Positions 52,105 to 60,697 of a DNA stretch of 64,000 bases are shown piece after piece (position 1 is the stretch's first letter; every line of letters starts with the position of its first letter). The translations under genes were made by a program, and so were the position numbers. The DNA is from Winogradskya consettensis (GTDB lineage Bacteria; Actinomycetota; Actinomycetes; Mycobacteriales; Micromonosporaceae), in contig NZ_BOQP01000048.1 of the NCBI RefSeq assembly GCF_018332715.1, forward strand, positions 17,471 to 81,470. Direction: 5' to 3'. Below the pieces are notes generated by a model. It saw nothing but the letters and a program-made list of their open reading frames with translations. It did not search any database and was not told where the DNA came from.

Positions 52105-55023
52105 TCATTCCGGCTTCTTGACGGACTTCTTGCGGCGGTGGCGCCAGAAGGCGACTCCCCCGCCGATGAGCAGCAGCAGGACGCCCCAGACCTGGGCGGT
52201 CTGAACGGGATCCTCGTCGGGTTCCAGGAAGGCGTCCTCGAACAGGTCTTGAATGCTGCCCTCGTCTTCCTCCTCCTCGTCCTCGCCGTTCTTGGTCCTG
52301 GTCGTGTCCACCGAGACCGGCATGGCGGGTTCGGCGAGGCCCAGTTGCGGGGTCACCACGGCCGTCGCGGCCGACTTTGCCGAGAGGCCGGCCTTGTTCT
52401 CGGCGAGGACCGTGAACGTGTACTTGGTGCCGTTGTGCAGGCCGGTGACCGTTGCCTCCAGGCGGTCGGTGGCGAGGGTGTGCGCGGCGATGTCCGGGGA
52501 CGGGCCGACGATCGAGTAGCCGAGGACGGGGGAACCGCCGTCGCTGACCGGGGCGGTCCAGGCCACCTTCGCGTAGCCGTCGCCGGCCGCGGCGATCACG
52601 AAGCGGGGCGGGGCCGGGGCCGTGATCGGGTCGCGGGGGATCACCGGGCGGGTCTCGTCGCTCTGGGCCGACCTGCCGATCCGGTTGAGGGCGAAGACGG
52701 TGAAGCGGTACGACGTACCCGCGGTGAGCTCGCTGAACGTGGCCTTGCGGTTCCCCGCCGGGATCGTCTGCGTCAGCCCCGACGGCTGCATCGTCACGAT
52801 GTAACCGGTGATCGGGGAACCGCCGTCGGTGCTCGGCGCCGCCCACGTGACGTCGGCGGAGCGCGATCCCGCGAGGGCGACCGGCAGCCGCGGGTTGCCG
52901 GGGACCGTTTTGTCCACCGGAACGCCCGGGGTTGCCGGAGAGGACGCGGGCGAGGTCACCGCGGCGATGGTGATGGCGCTGCTGACCGCGCTCGCCGCGG
53001 AGCTGCCGGCGGAGTTCTTCGCGGTGACCGTGAACGTGTACGAGGTGCCGGCCTTGAGCCCGTCCACCCGCCCCGAGCGCAGCGCGCCGTCCACCGTCGC
53101 GAGGTGCGACCCCGGCTCCGAGGCGATGGAGTACGACGTGACCGGGCTGCCGCCGTCCGAGGTGGGAGCGGTCCACGTCACGGTCGCCGCACCGTTGCCG
53201 GGCTGGGCGTTCACCTGCAGCGGCACCCCCGGCACCGTCACGGTGGCGACCGGTGCCTCCGCTGCCTTCGACGGTACGACCGCCGCGGACTCGTTCGTCG
53301 GCCCCGACTCGGCCACGTCGTTGATCGCCACGACCTGGAACGTGTAGCTGTCGCCGTTGACGAGGTCGCTGACCGTCGCGGTGGTGGCCGCGGCGCCAAC
53401 AGACGCGACCAGGCCGCCCGGGTTCGCGTACACGTCATAGCCGGTCATCGGTGACCCGCCGTCCGTGGTCGGTGCCCGCCAGGTCACGGTCGCCGCGGCG
53501 TTGCCGGCCTCCACCTTGACCCCGCGCGGCGAACCCGGATGCGAGATCGGCGGCAGCGGATAGTCCGAGGCGAGCGCGGTCCAGCCGGCCGGGACCGTGC
53601 CGTCCGACGTGGCCGCGGCACCGGGGGCGTCGACCGCGCTGGACAGCACCGCGGGATTGCCCCAGCCGCCGGGGTTGTGCGCCTCCACGGTGACCCGGTG
53701 TGACCAGCCCGGGTTGCCGGACATGTCGTAGTCGATGGACGTGGCGGTCCCGTCGATCGTTCGCTGGGCGATCGGCACGACCTCGGTGGGGTGGCCGGGT
53801 TCGCTGCCGTAGACGCTGATCCTGTACTGGTCGACCGGCCCGGACGTGCCCGGCTTGGTCGGCGGGAGCCAGGCCGTCGTCAGGGTCGCGCCGCTGCCGG
53901 ACGGGGTCACCACCGGCGGGTACGGGAGCGTCGACTTGTTACCCGGGATCGGCTGACCCTTCGGGGTGGGCCGCGGCGCGCTGGCGGGCACCGGAACGCG
54001 GGCGGTGCCCGGCTCGCGGTGACAGGTCTCCTTGCCCGCGTCGGTGTAGATGCCGCCGAGGGTGCGGTACTCCCACGCGTACCCCAGAGGATTGAGCTTC
54101 AGGAAGAGAACGCCGAACTCCTTGTCCGTGCCGGTCTCGAAACCCGCGTGCCGGACCGGGTCGATCGCGTAGAAACGGTGGTGGTTGATGCCGCCGGTCC
54201 CGACGATGAAGTTGCGGTAGCCGTTGTCGTTGTCGACGGTCGAATCCGGGGTGATCCGCGACCACCGCTGGTAGTTGTGGTCGTGCGCGTTCACGATGAC
54301 GTCCACGCCGGCGTCGTAGAGCAGCCGGGCCATCGGTGGCATGTTCGGGTTGTTGCCGAACTGGCCGATGGAGATGATCGGATGATGCCAGTACGCCAGC
54401 TGGCACTGGTCCGGTGACTGGCCGGCGAGCTCGCCCTTGAGCCATTCGTACATCTCGCCGCCGGGCGAGCACGCCTTCGTCGAGCAGGCCGAGCTGAGCG
54501 CGTAGATCTTCCAACCGTCGACCTCGAAGCTGTAGTTGCTCTTGCGGTCGGGGTGCGCCTGCTCGCCCCAGTAGCGGTAGTAGTCGGGCGCGCCGGAGAT
54601 CGAGTACTCGTGGCTGCCCGGCACGGGATGGATCTTGTCGCGCAGCCGCCCCCACGTCGGGTCGAAGGACACCTGCAGGTCCTCCCACGCGCCGTGCTCG
54701 TACTGCAGGTCCCCCACGGCGAGGACGGTGGCGACGGCGTCACCGGCCCTCAGGATCATGTCCGAGGTACGCCCCATCGCGCACCCGACCGCCGTACCCT
54801 TCCCGCCGTTGAACGCGGTGGTGGTGTGCCCGCACGCGATGTTGCCGGAAGCGGCGATCAGGGTGCCCGGCTCCGCGCTCAGCGGCACCGCGTCATAGGT
54901 CCTGGCGGCGTGGGTCCTGGTGGCGGCCGACGCGTCCGTGGCCAGCTCCGCAAGCACCGCCAGCAGGCCCAGCAGCACCAACCCGCCGAGGCCCGCAAGG
55001 AAACGTCGCGCGAGCCTCGCCAT
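52105..55023 (-). CDS. Secreted metallophosphoesterase with five fibronectin III domains
   Basis: A 972-residue exported protein. After a signal or anchor helix, a purple-acid-type phosphoesterase domain (about 50-330) has AVGDLQYE, VPGSHEYS, WHHPIIS and NAHDHNYQRW, with Ser replacing Asn in the usual GNHE. Five fibronectin III domains follow (about 345-890, each with a TWxAPxxDGGSPxxGY-like core), then an acidic linker and a C-terminal membrane helix with RHRRKK, so both ends may anchor it. A cell-surface phosphatase is likely. Confidence 0.88.
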   Translation of the reverse strand: MARLARRFLAGLGGLVLLGLLAVLAELATDASAATRTHAARTYDAVPLSAEPGTLIAASGNIACGHTTTAFNGGKGTAVGCAMGRTSDMILRAGDAVATVLAVGDLQYEHGAWEDLQVSFDPTWGRLRDKIHPVPGSHEYSISGAPDYYRYWGEQAHPDRKSNYSFEVDGWKIYALSSACSTKACSPGGEMYEWLKGELAGQSPDQCQLAYWHHPIISIGQFGNNPNMPPMARLLYDAGVDVIVNAHDHNYQRWSRITPDSTVDNDNGYRNFIVGTGGINHHRFYAIDPVRHAGFETGTDKEFGVLFLKLNPLGYAWEYRTLGGIYTDAGKETCHREPGTARVPVPASAPRPTPKGQPIPGNKSTLPYPPVVTPSGSGATLTTAWLPPTKPGTSGPVDQYRISVYGSEPGHPTEVVPIAQRTIDGTATSIDYDMSGNPGWSHRVTVEAHNPGGWGNPAVLSSAVDAPGAAATSDGTVPAGWTALASDYPLPPISHPGSPRGVKVEAGNAAATVTWRAPTTDGGSPMTGYDVYANPGGLVASVGAAATTATVSDLVNGDSYTFQVVAINDVAESGPTNESAAVVPSKAAEAPVATVTVPGVPLQVNAQPGNGAATVTWTAPTSDGGSPVTSYSIASEPGSHLATVDGALRSGRVDGLKAGTSYTFTVTAKNSAGSSAASAVSSAITIAAVTSPASSPATPGVPVDKTVPGNPRLPVALAGSRSADVTWAAPSTDGGSPITGYIVTMQPSGLTQTIPAGNRKATFSELTAGTSYRFTVFALNRIGRSAQSDETRPVIPRDPITAPAPPRFVIAAAGDGYAKVAWTAPVSDGGSPVLGYSIVGPSPDIAAHTLATDRLEATVTGLHNGTKYTFTVLAENKAGLSAKSAATAVVTPQLGLAEPAMPVSVDTTRTKNGEDEEEEDEGSIQDLFEDAFLEPDEDPVQTAQVWGVLLLLIGGGVAFWRHRRKKSVKKPE

Positions 55024-55116
55024 CGCAGGGCATCCTTCCGCGTCTCGGAGACAGAACTGCCTCCGATTTTGCGCGTTTTGGCCCTTTTTCGTGCGTGGTT
55101 CGGCGTTTTCGAGCCC

Positions 55117-55210
55117 TCAGCCGACGTTCACCTCGGGACGATCAGTCGACGTTCACCTCGGGACGATCAGTCGACGTTCACGTCGCGGCGGTCAGTCGAC
55201 GTTCACGTCA
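55117..55210. repeat. 25-bp tandem repeat copying a gene's 3' end
   Basis: Units at 55117, 55142, 55167 and 55192 (the last partial); core TCAGTCGACGTTCAC. Read on the minus strand each repeats GTGAACGTCGACTGA, the last codons and stop of the ABC permease gene. Confidence 0.9.
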
Positions 55211-55794
55211 CGGCGTACCGAGAAGCCCGCGGCGACGACCGCGGCGAGGGCCCAGCCCAGGAACTGCAGCAGCGCCCGGCCGTTGCCACCGGCGGCGTCG
55301 AGGTACGCTGAGAACGGCAGCGGCTGCTCCATCCGGAAGTACATGGCCTCGATGAAGATGACCCACACCGCGAACCCGACCACCAGCGGCGTGGCCCGGC
55401 GCACGACGGTCGCCATCGCCGCACCGAGCAGCCCCATGATCGGGACGACCGTCAGGGTACGCAGAAAGACGTCGACGTCGCCGCTGAAGAGCACAACGAC
55501 CCCGCTGACCGCGGCGAACCCGAGGGACACGATCACGGTGGTCAGCAGCTGGGCGAGCAGCACCTGGAGCCGCTTGGGCCGGGCCAGGTAGAGCAGCACG
55601 GCCGTACGGTGCTGATAGTGCTGCGTGATGCCGGTGACCCCGAAGCCGAACGCGCTCACGCCCGCCAGCAGCGCCCACATGTCGGCGCTCATCACGCTGA
55701 AGATGATGCCGAATGCCGCGAAGACCGCGATCGAGAACGCGCTGGACCGGATCGTCGACAGCCGGTACAGCTCACTGCGCACCACGGCGATCAT
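55192..55794 (-). CDS. ABC transporter permease
   Basis: A 200-residue protein with six hydrophobic segments, a typical ABC-2-like permease of the small kind. It overlaps the ATPase gene by 4 bases (ATGA), so the two form one transporter. The last residues RRDVNVD come from a sequence that is tandemly repeated downstream. The substrate is unknown. Confidence 0.85.
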   Translation of the reverse strand: MIAVVRSELYRLSTIRSSAFSIAVFAAFGIIFSVMSADMWALLAGVSAFGFGVTGITQHYQHRTAVLLYLARPKRLQVLLAQLLTTVIVSLGFAAVSGVVVLFSGDVDVFLRTLTVVPIMGLLGAAMATVVRRATPLVVGFAVWVIFIEAMYFRMEQPLPFSAYLDAAGGNGRALLQFLGWALAAVVAAGFSVRRDVNVD

Positions 55795-56975
55795 CGGTCG
55801 CCCTCCTGAGTCGTCGTCATCGTCGCAGCGCTCTCCGGCACGGCGGCGCTCTCGGAGAATGCGTCAGTCCCCGGGGATGCGGCGCGCTCGGGCGATGCGG
55901 CGGCTTCGGAGAGGAGCGGGCCTTCGGAAGAGGGCGGGCCTTCGGAAGAGGGCGGGGCTTCGGAAGAGGGCTGGGCTTCGGAAGGGATCGGGGTTTCGGA
56001 GGGGATCGGGATGAGGTGCGCGGGTGCGGGGAAGAGCTCGGCGGCCGGTGGCGAGCCGGGGTCAGGGGCGGGGGCGGTGACCGGGGTGGGCGCGGGCGCG
56101 TCGCCGGCGACGAGGTTGAGGAAGATCTGTTCGAGGTTCGGGGCGTCGGAGGCCAGCTCGTAGAGCGGCACACCGGCCTCGAACGCGATGTCGCCCGCGT
56201 CCTCCGGGGTCAGACCGATGACCTCCAGGGCGTACCCGTCGGTGTCGACCGTGGCCCCGGCCTCCTCGAACGCGCGCCACAGCCGTTGCGGATCCCGGCC
56301 GCGGATCCGCAGCCGCGCGGAGGCCGAACCGTACAGCTCGGACAGCGGCGCCGCATACCGCACGGTGCCCTCGGCGATGATGACGACGTCATCGATGAGC
56401 TGGGCCAGCTCCGCCAGCAGATGGCTGGAGATCAGCACGGTGCCACCGGAGCGGGCGTGATCGCGCAGCAGTTCCCGCAGCCAGGCGATGCCCTCCGGGT
56501 CGAGCCCGTTCGCCGGCTCGTCGAGGATCAGCACCTGCGGGTCACCCAGCAGCGCCGTCGCCACCGACAGCCGCTGCCGCATGCCGAGCGAATAGTCGCC
56601 GCAGCGCTGCTCCGCGGCGCCGGCCAGGCCCACCTGCTCCAGCAGCACCTCCACCCGGGCGCGGTCGACGCCGATGAGCAGCGCCTGCGTCGTGAGGTGG
56701 GCGCGGCCGCTCTGTCCCGGGTGGCTGATGCCCTGCTCCAGCACGGCACCGACCTGCCTGGCCGGGTCGGTCAGGTCCTGGAACCGCACCTTGTTGATCA
56801 GTGCCCGGCCGGACGTCGGACGGCTCAGGCCGAGCAACATCCGCAACGTGGTGGTCTTCCCGGAGCCGTTGAGCCCCAGGAATCCCGTCACCCGCCCGGG
56901 CACCGCGGAGAACGTCACCCCGTCGACGGCACGGACCCGCCCGTAGGCCTTCGTCAGTTCGATTAGCTCGATCAT
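55791..56975 (-). CDS. ABC transporter ATP-binding protein with long Ser/Pro/Glu tail
   Basis: A 394-residue ATPase. Walker A GLNGSGKT (about 35-42), signature YSLGMRQR, Walker B VLILDEPANGLDP and the switch His in ISSHLL are all present within the first 230 residues. After an accessory domain, residues from about 310 form a low-complexity tail of PSSE/GPPSSEGP repeats that is not part of any ABC fold. The ATG at 56975 fits the family. It lies 34 bases after the FAD oxidoreductase, in the same operon. Confidence 0.9.
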   Translation of the reverse strand: MIELIELTKAYGRVRAVDGVTFSAVPGRVTGFLGLNGSGKTTTLRMLLGLSRPTSGRALINKVRFQDLTDPARQVGAVLEQGISHPGQSGRAHLTTQALLIGVDRARVEVLLEQVGLAGAAEQRCGDYSLGMRQRLSVATALLGDPQVLILDEPANGLDPEGIAWLRELLRDHARSGGTVLISSHLLAELAQLIDDVVIIAEGTVRYAAPLSELYGSASARLRIRGRDPQRLWRAFEEAGATVDTDGYALEVIGLTPEDAGDIAFEAGVPLYELASDAPNLEQIFLNLVAGDAPAPTPVTAPAPDPGSPPAAELFPAPAHLIPIPSETPIPSEAQPSSEAPPSSEGPPSSEGPLLSEAAASPERAASPGTDAFSESAAVPESAATMTTTQEGDR

Positions 56976-57009
56976 CGCGCGCCATACTGGCAGGCAGCAG
57001 CAACCGGGT

Positions 57010-58044
57010 CTAGTCCCCGACCGCGTCCAGGAGCGCCGCTGCCGCGCGGCGACTGGCTGCCAGGACGGCTTTCGCCGCACCCCCGCTGCCGCCGGTGAAC
57101 GTGAACAGGCCCTGGCCGGCCGCGCGCAGGAGCAGCCCCGCCGGCTCGGTGTAGCAGTCGGCCGCCGCGACGGAACGCACCGGCGTCACCGCCTCGCCGA
57201 AGCGTTGCCGGACCGTCTCCCGCAGCACGGCGATCACGGTGGTGTCGACGCCGACGCGGTCCGGGTCGACGTCCCAGCCGGTGGTGGGCACGCCGAGCAG
57301 CATGATCTCCGGGGACAGCGGCCGGCCGTAGAGCCCGCTCGTCTCGTCGACGAACGACCCGATCCGCGGCAGCCCGGACAGACAGATCGTGTACTGGATC
57401 CGCCTGGTCCGCAACGCCCCCTCACCCGAGCCGTTCGGGCCGCCCGAGCCGTTCAGCAGGCGCGGTGTCCAGGCGCCGGCGGCGAGGACGACGGCGTCGT
57501 ACCGGAGGTGCCGGCCGTCGGCGAGCGTGAGTGCGGCATCGGGCCCGACCGCCGTGACCGGTGTCCGCAGGACCGGGGTGGTGAGCCGGGCGAGCACCCC
57601 GTCCCGCAGCCGGGCCGGGGACAGATAACCGGCCCGGCTCTCCTGCACGCCGACCGTCCCCGGCGGCAGCCCCCGCAACCCGAGCCGGTGCAGTGCGAAC
57701 CGGTCGAGAACCGTCGCCGAGCCGGGCAGCCGGTCGTCGACCACCTTGAGCGGGTCGGCGATCTCCGCGCCCGGTTCGAGGACGTACACCGAGCCGATCT
57801 CCGTGTACCCGGCGGTCTCCCGCAGGGCCGGGTCCGCGTACAACTCGGCGAGGCTCTCGGCGGCGACCTCCGCGCTGAGGCCGTCGGGTTCGAAGCCCCG
57901 GACCAGGCCGCCCGACGCCGCGGTGGCGTCCCCGCCCGCGGACGGCAGCGTGTGCACGGTGACGGTCAGGCCGGGGCTGAGCTGGTGCAGCCGCCAGGCC
58001 AGCAGCGTGCCGGCGAGCCCGGCACCCACGATGGCGATGCGCAT
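57010..58044 (-). CDS. DAO-type FAD-dependent oxidoreductase
   Basis: A 344-residue flavoprotein of the D-amino-acid oxidase/glycine oxidase fold: FAD motif VGAGLAGTLLAWRLHQL at the start and FTFTGGSGGAAKAVLA near the end. It probably oxidises an amine or amino-acid-like substrate. It is 9 bases after the M1-like gene and followed by the ABC pair, so these four likely act in one process. Confidence 0.87.
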   Translation of the reverse strand: MRIAIVGAGLAGTLLAWRLHQLSPGLTVTVHTLPSAGGDATAASGGLVRGFEPDGLSAEVAAESLAELYADPALRETAGYTEIGSVYVLEPGAEIADPLKVVDDRLPGSATVLDRFALHRLGLRGLPPGTVGVQESRAGYLSPARLRDGVLARLTTPVLRTPVTAVGPDAALTLADGRHLRYDAVVLAAGAWTPRLLNGSGGPNGSGEGALRTRRIQYTICLSGLPRIGSFVDETSGLYGRPLSPEIMLLGVPTTGWDVDPDRVGVDTTVIAVLRETVRQRFGEAVTPVRSVAAADCYTEPAGLLLRAAGQGLFTFTGGSGGAAKAVLAASRRAAAALLDAVGD

Positions 58045-58053
58045 GCGGGCCCC

Positions 58054-60498
58054 CTAGCCGAGCTGCCGGGCGCGAACCACCCGGCGCAGGTCGTCGGTGT
58101 GGTCGGCGACAGCGCGGCGCAGCGGGGGTGGCAGTTCCGACCCGCCGAGCAGGTGCTGGGCCAGCAGCAACGTCCGCGGCTGCGCGGCGTACCGCGGGTA
58201 GAGGAAGCGCAGGAGCAGCTCGGTGACGAGGTCGCCACGCCGGGCCGCGGCCGCCGGGATCTCGGCGAAGAAGCGGTCGACGTACCCATCGGTCAGGTCG
58301 TTCTGTTCGGGCTGCCAGAAGCCCTCGGCGAGCGCCCACAGCTGATAGCTGGAGATCTCCGGGTCGGTCATGATCGTGCGCCAGACCTCCGCCTTGGTCA
58401 CCGGGTCGGGACGCGCGGCACGGCATTTCGCGGCCCACTGGTCGGCGTCGAGCCCCGGGTTCACCAGCACCGCATCGGCGATCTCCGCCGCGGAGAGCCC
58501 GCCCAGCACGGCCAGCCGGTACCGCAGCCGCCAGCCGAGGTCGTCGTCGAGGCCGACAGCGCCCGGCAGTTTGTCGCCGTCGAGCCAGCCGCGCAGGGTG
58601 GCGGTGTCCTGTTCGGCGTCGATCCGGGCGCGCACCAGCGAGATCGCCGTTCCGGCCGACGCGAGCCGCTCGTCCAGCGCGGCGGCGAGCCCGGCCATGG
58701 CGGCCGGGCGGCGCGACGGGGTGAGGAAGCGGTCGAGCACGTCGTTGCGGGTCTGTTCGAGGACCTCGGCGAGGATGGTGGGTTCCGGTTCGGCCCGGAC
58801 CAGGTCGCCCACCATGGACAGGTACGCCGGCGCTGGGAACTCGCCGTCCTGCACGGCCAGCAGGACGGCGCACCAGATCATGGCCCGGTTCTGCGCGGAC
58901 AGCCGCGGCAGCCAGGACGGCAGGGCCGCCCGCGAGCGGGGATCAAACCGGATCTTGGCGTAGGTGTGGTCGCCGTCGTTGACCACCAGCAGGTCGGGGG
59001 CCGGGGCTCCCACCAGACCGGTCATCTCGGTACGCCCACCGCGTACGGTCATCCGCTCGACCTTGATCGTGTCCCCGTACAGGCCGACGTTGAGGGTGTG
59101 GGTGCGCGATGGTTCGCTCTGCCGGACGGCGGCTGACACGATCCGGCCGCCGGCGATCTCCAGCTCGGGTTCCAGGGTGTTGACACCGGCCCGGCCGAAC
59201 CATTCGCGGCCCCAGCCGGACAGGTCCTCGCCGATCGCCTCGGCCAGGGCTTCGAGGAAGTCGTCGTAGGTCGCGGTGCCGTACCGGTGACGGGTGAAGT
59301 AGATCCGCAGGCCCTCGCGCAGGCCGTCCTCGCCGACCCGGGCGACGAGCTGCCGCAGCACCGAGTGGCCCTTGAAATACGTGATCCGGTCCATCTCCAG
59401 CAACACCGACTGCACGTCGTCACCCTCGACGCCGACCGGGTGCGTGGACGGGCGCTGATCCGCGACGTACGCCTGGGCCTTGCGCCGCACCGAGAACGTG
59501 ACCGGCGGTCCGCTGAACCGGGTGACCTTCGCGGTGACCCGGTGCGCCATGTAGTCGGCGAACGCCTGACTCAGCCAGAACTCGTCCCACCACCGGTGGG
59601 TCACGAGGGCGGCCAGCCACATCAGCGAGATGCCGTGCGCGAGGACGACCGCACGGGTCTCGCGTTCGCTCTCGGTGGCCGGGTCGAGGTAGAGCTCGCG
59701 GAGCAGGACGCAGCCGGGGTGGTCGAGGGAGAGGACGCTGAACTCGGGGACGAAGACCTGGTGGAACGCGTCGAACGGGTAGCGGGCCCCGAACGTGTCC
59801 CGGTACTCGTCGAGGCAGCGGGCCGTGACGTCGAAGATCTCCGTGGTGTGCGGCGCGAGCTTCCCGGCGAGCGAGGCCCGGCAGTGCACGCCGAGCGGGA
59901 TGCCGTCATGCTCGGTCGTGAACGAGCGGTACGGCCCGGCCACGATCGTCGTCAGATACGTGGCCTGGGGCGCGGACTCAGCGAGCCGCCACCGCCCGGG
60001 TGCGATTTGGGTGGCGGGGCTGGTGCCGAGCACCGTCCAGTCCGCCGGGGTGGTGACCGTGAACCGGTAGGGCGCCTTGAGGTCGGGCTGGTCGAAGCAG
60101 GCGAAGACGCGGGGCGCGTGGTCGGCGTACACAAAGGCATAGAGGTAGGTGAGCCCGTCCGCGGGGTCCGTGTAGCGGTGCAGCCCCTCCCCCTCCCGGG
60201 AGTACCGCATGTCGGCGACCACTTCGAGCCGGTTGTCGGCCGCGAGCCCCGTCAGCGGGAGCCGGCCGTCCGCCCAGCCGGTGTGGTCGAGCTCGCGGCC
60301 GTTGAGCCGCACGCTGTGCAGGTCCCGCGCCTTGACGTCGAGGAAGGTTCGCGATCCCGGCTCGGCCGCCGCGAAGTGCACGGTGGTGACCGACCGGTAG
60401 ACCTCACCGTCCCCGCTCAGGTCCAGGTCGACGTCGTACGAGTGAACGGTGAGCAGTGAACTGCGCCGCTGCGCCTCGGCTCGGGTCAGGCTGGGCAT
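58054..60498 (-). CDS. M1 aminopeptidase-like protein with destroyed zinc site
   Basis: An 814-residue protein of full M1/PepN architecture, with GTGGAGG 5 bases before the ATG at 60498. Domain I and the catalytic fold are recognisable (YPFDAFHQVFVPEF, WWDEFWLSQAFADYM, YFKGHSVLRQL), and so is the ERAP1-like C-terminal domain. But the GAMEN exopeptidase motif reads LSLDHPG, the zinc motif HExxH reads HGISL (catalytic Glu and second His lost), and the third ligand in NExFA reads SQAFA. It cannot be a normal zinc peptidase. It may be a peptide-binding scaffold for the FAD enzyme and ABC transporter in its operon. Confidence 0.9.
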   Translation of the reverse strand: MPSLTRAEAQRRSSLLTVHSYDVDLDLSGDGEVYRSVTTVHFAAAEPGSRTFLDVKARDLHSVRLNGRELDHTGWADGRLPLTGLAADNRLEVVADMRYSREGEGLHRYTDPADGLTYLYAFVYADHAPRVFACFDQPDLKAPYRFTVTTPADWTVLGTSPATQIAPGRWRLAESAPQATYLTTIVAGPYRSFTTEHDGIPLGVHCRASLAGKLAPHTTEIFDVTARCLDEYRDTFGARYPFDAFHQVFVPEFSVLSLDHPGCVLLRELYLDPATESERETRAVVLAHGISLMWLAALVTHRWWDEFWLSQAFADYMAHRVTAKVTRFSGPPVTFSVRRKAQAYVADQRPSTHPVGVEGDDVQSVLLEMDRITYFKGHSVLRQLVARVGEDGLREGLRIYFTRHRYGTATYDDFLEALAEAIGEDLSGWGREWFGRAGVNTLEPELEIAGGRIVSAAVRQSEPSRTHTLNVGLYGDTIKVERMTVRGGRTEMTGLVGAPAPDLLVVNDGDHTYAKIRFDPRSRAALPSWLPRLSAQNRAMIWCAVLLAVQDGEFPAPAYLSMVGDLVRAEPEPTILAEVLEQTRNDVLDRFLTPSRRPAAMAGLAAALDERLASAGTAISLVRARIDAEQDTATLRGWLDGDKLPGAVGLDDDLGWRLRYRLAVLGGLSAAEIADAVLVNPGLDADQWAAKCRAARPDPVTKAEVWRTIMTDPEISSYQLWALAEGFWQPEQNDLTDGYVDRFFAEIPAAAARRGDLVTELLLRFLYPRYAAQPRTLLLAQHLLGGSELPPPLRRAVADHTDDLRRVVRARQLG

Positions 60499-60532
60499 GG
60501 ATCCTCCACGTTGGTTTTCCGCCGGGGCTGAT

Positions 60533-60637
60533 TCAGTTCGGCGACCGCCAGCAAATCGGGGCCGGGAAGCGCGCGGCAAGGGCAGTAATTGCCGGGGAGC
60601 GCAATTGAAGAACTGCGCTTACGCCGATCGCTGACAT
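60533..60637 (-). CDS. Possible 34-residue peptide upstream of the M1-like gene
   Basis: A short ATG-TGA frame in the divergent region, 34 bases before the M1-like gene on the same strand; it starts MSAIGVSAVLQL and ends with CWRSPN. Only a weak GGA precedes the ATG. It might encode a small substrate peptide for the operon, or be chance. Confidence 0.25.
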   Translation of the reverse strand: MSAIGVSAVLQLRSPAITALAARFPAPICWRSPN

Positions 60638-60697
60638 CTGTCCGGATAGGCGTGCGGGACGGCGAAACAGCGGCGGAATTCTGCGACGGTGGCCGCC

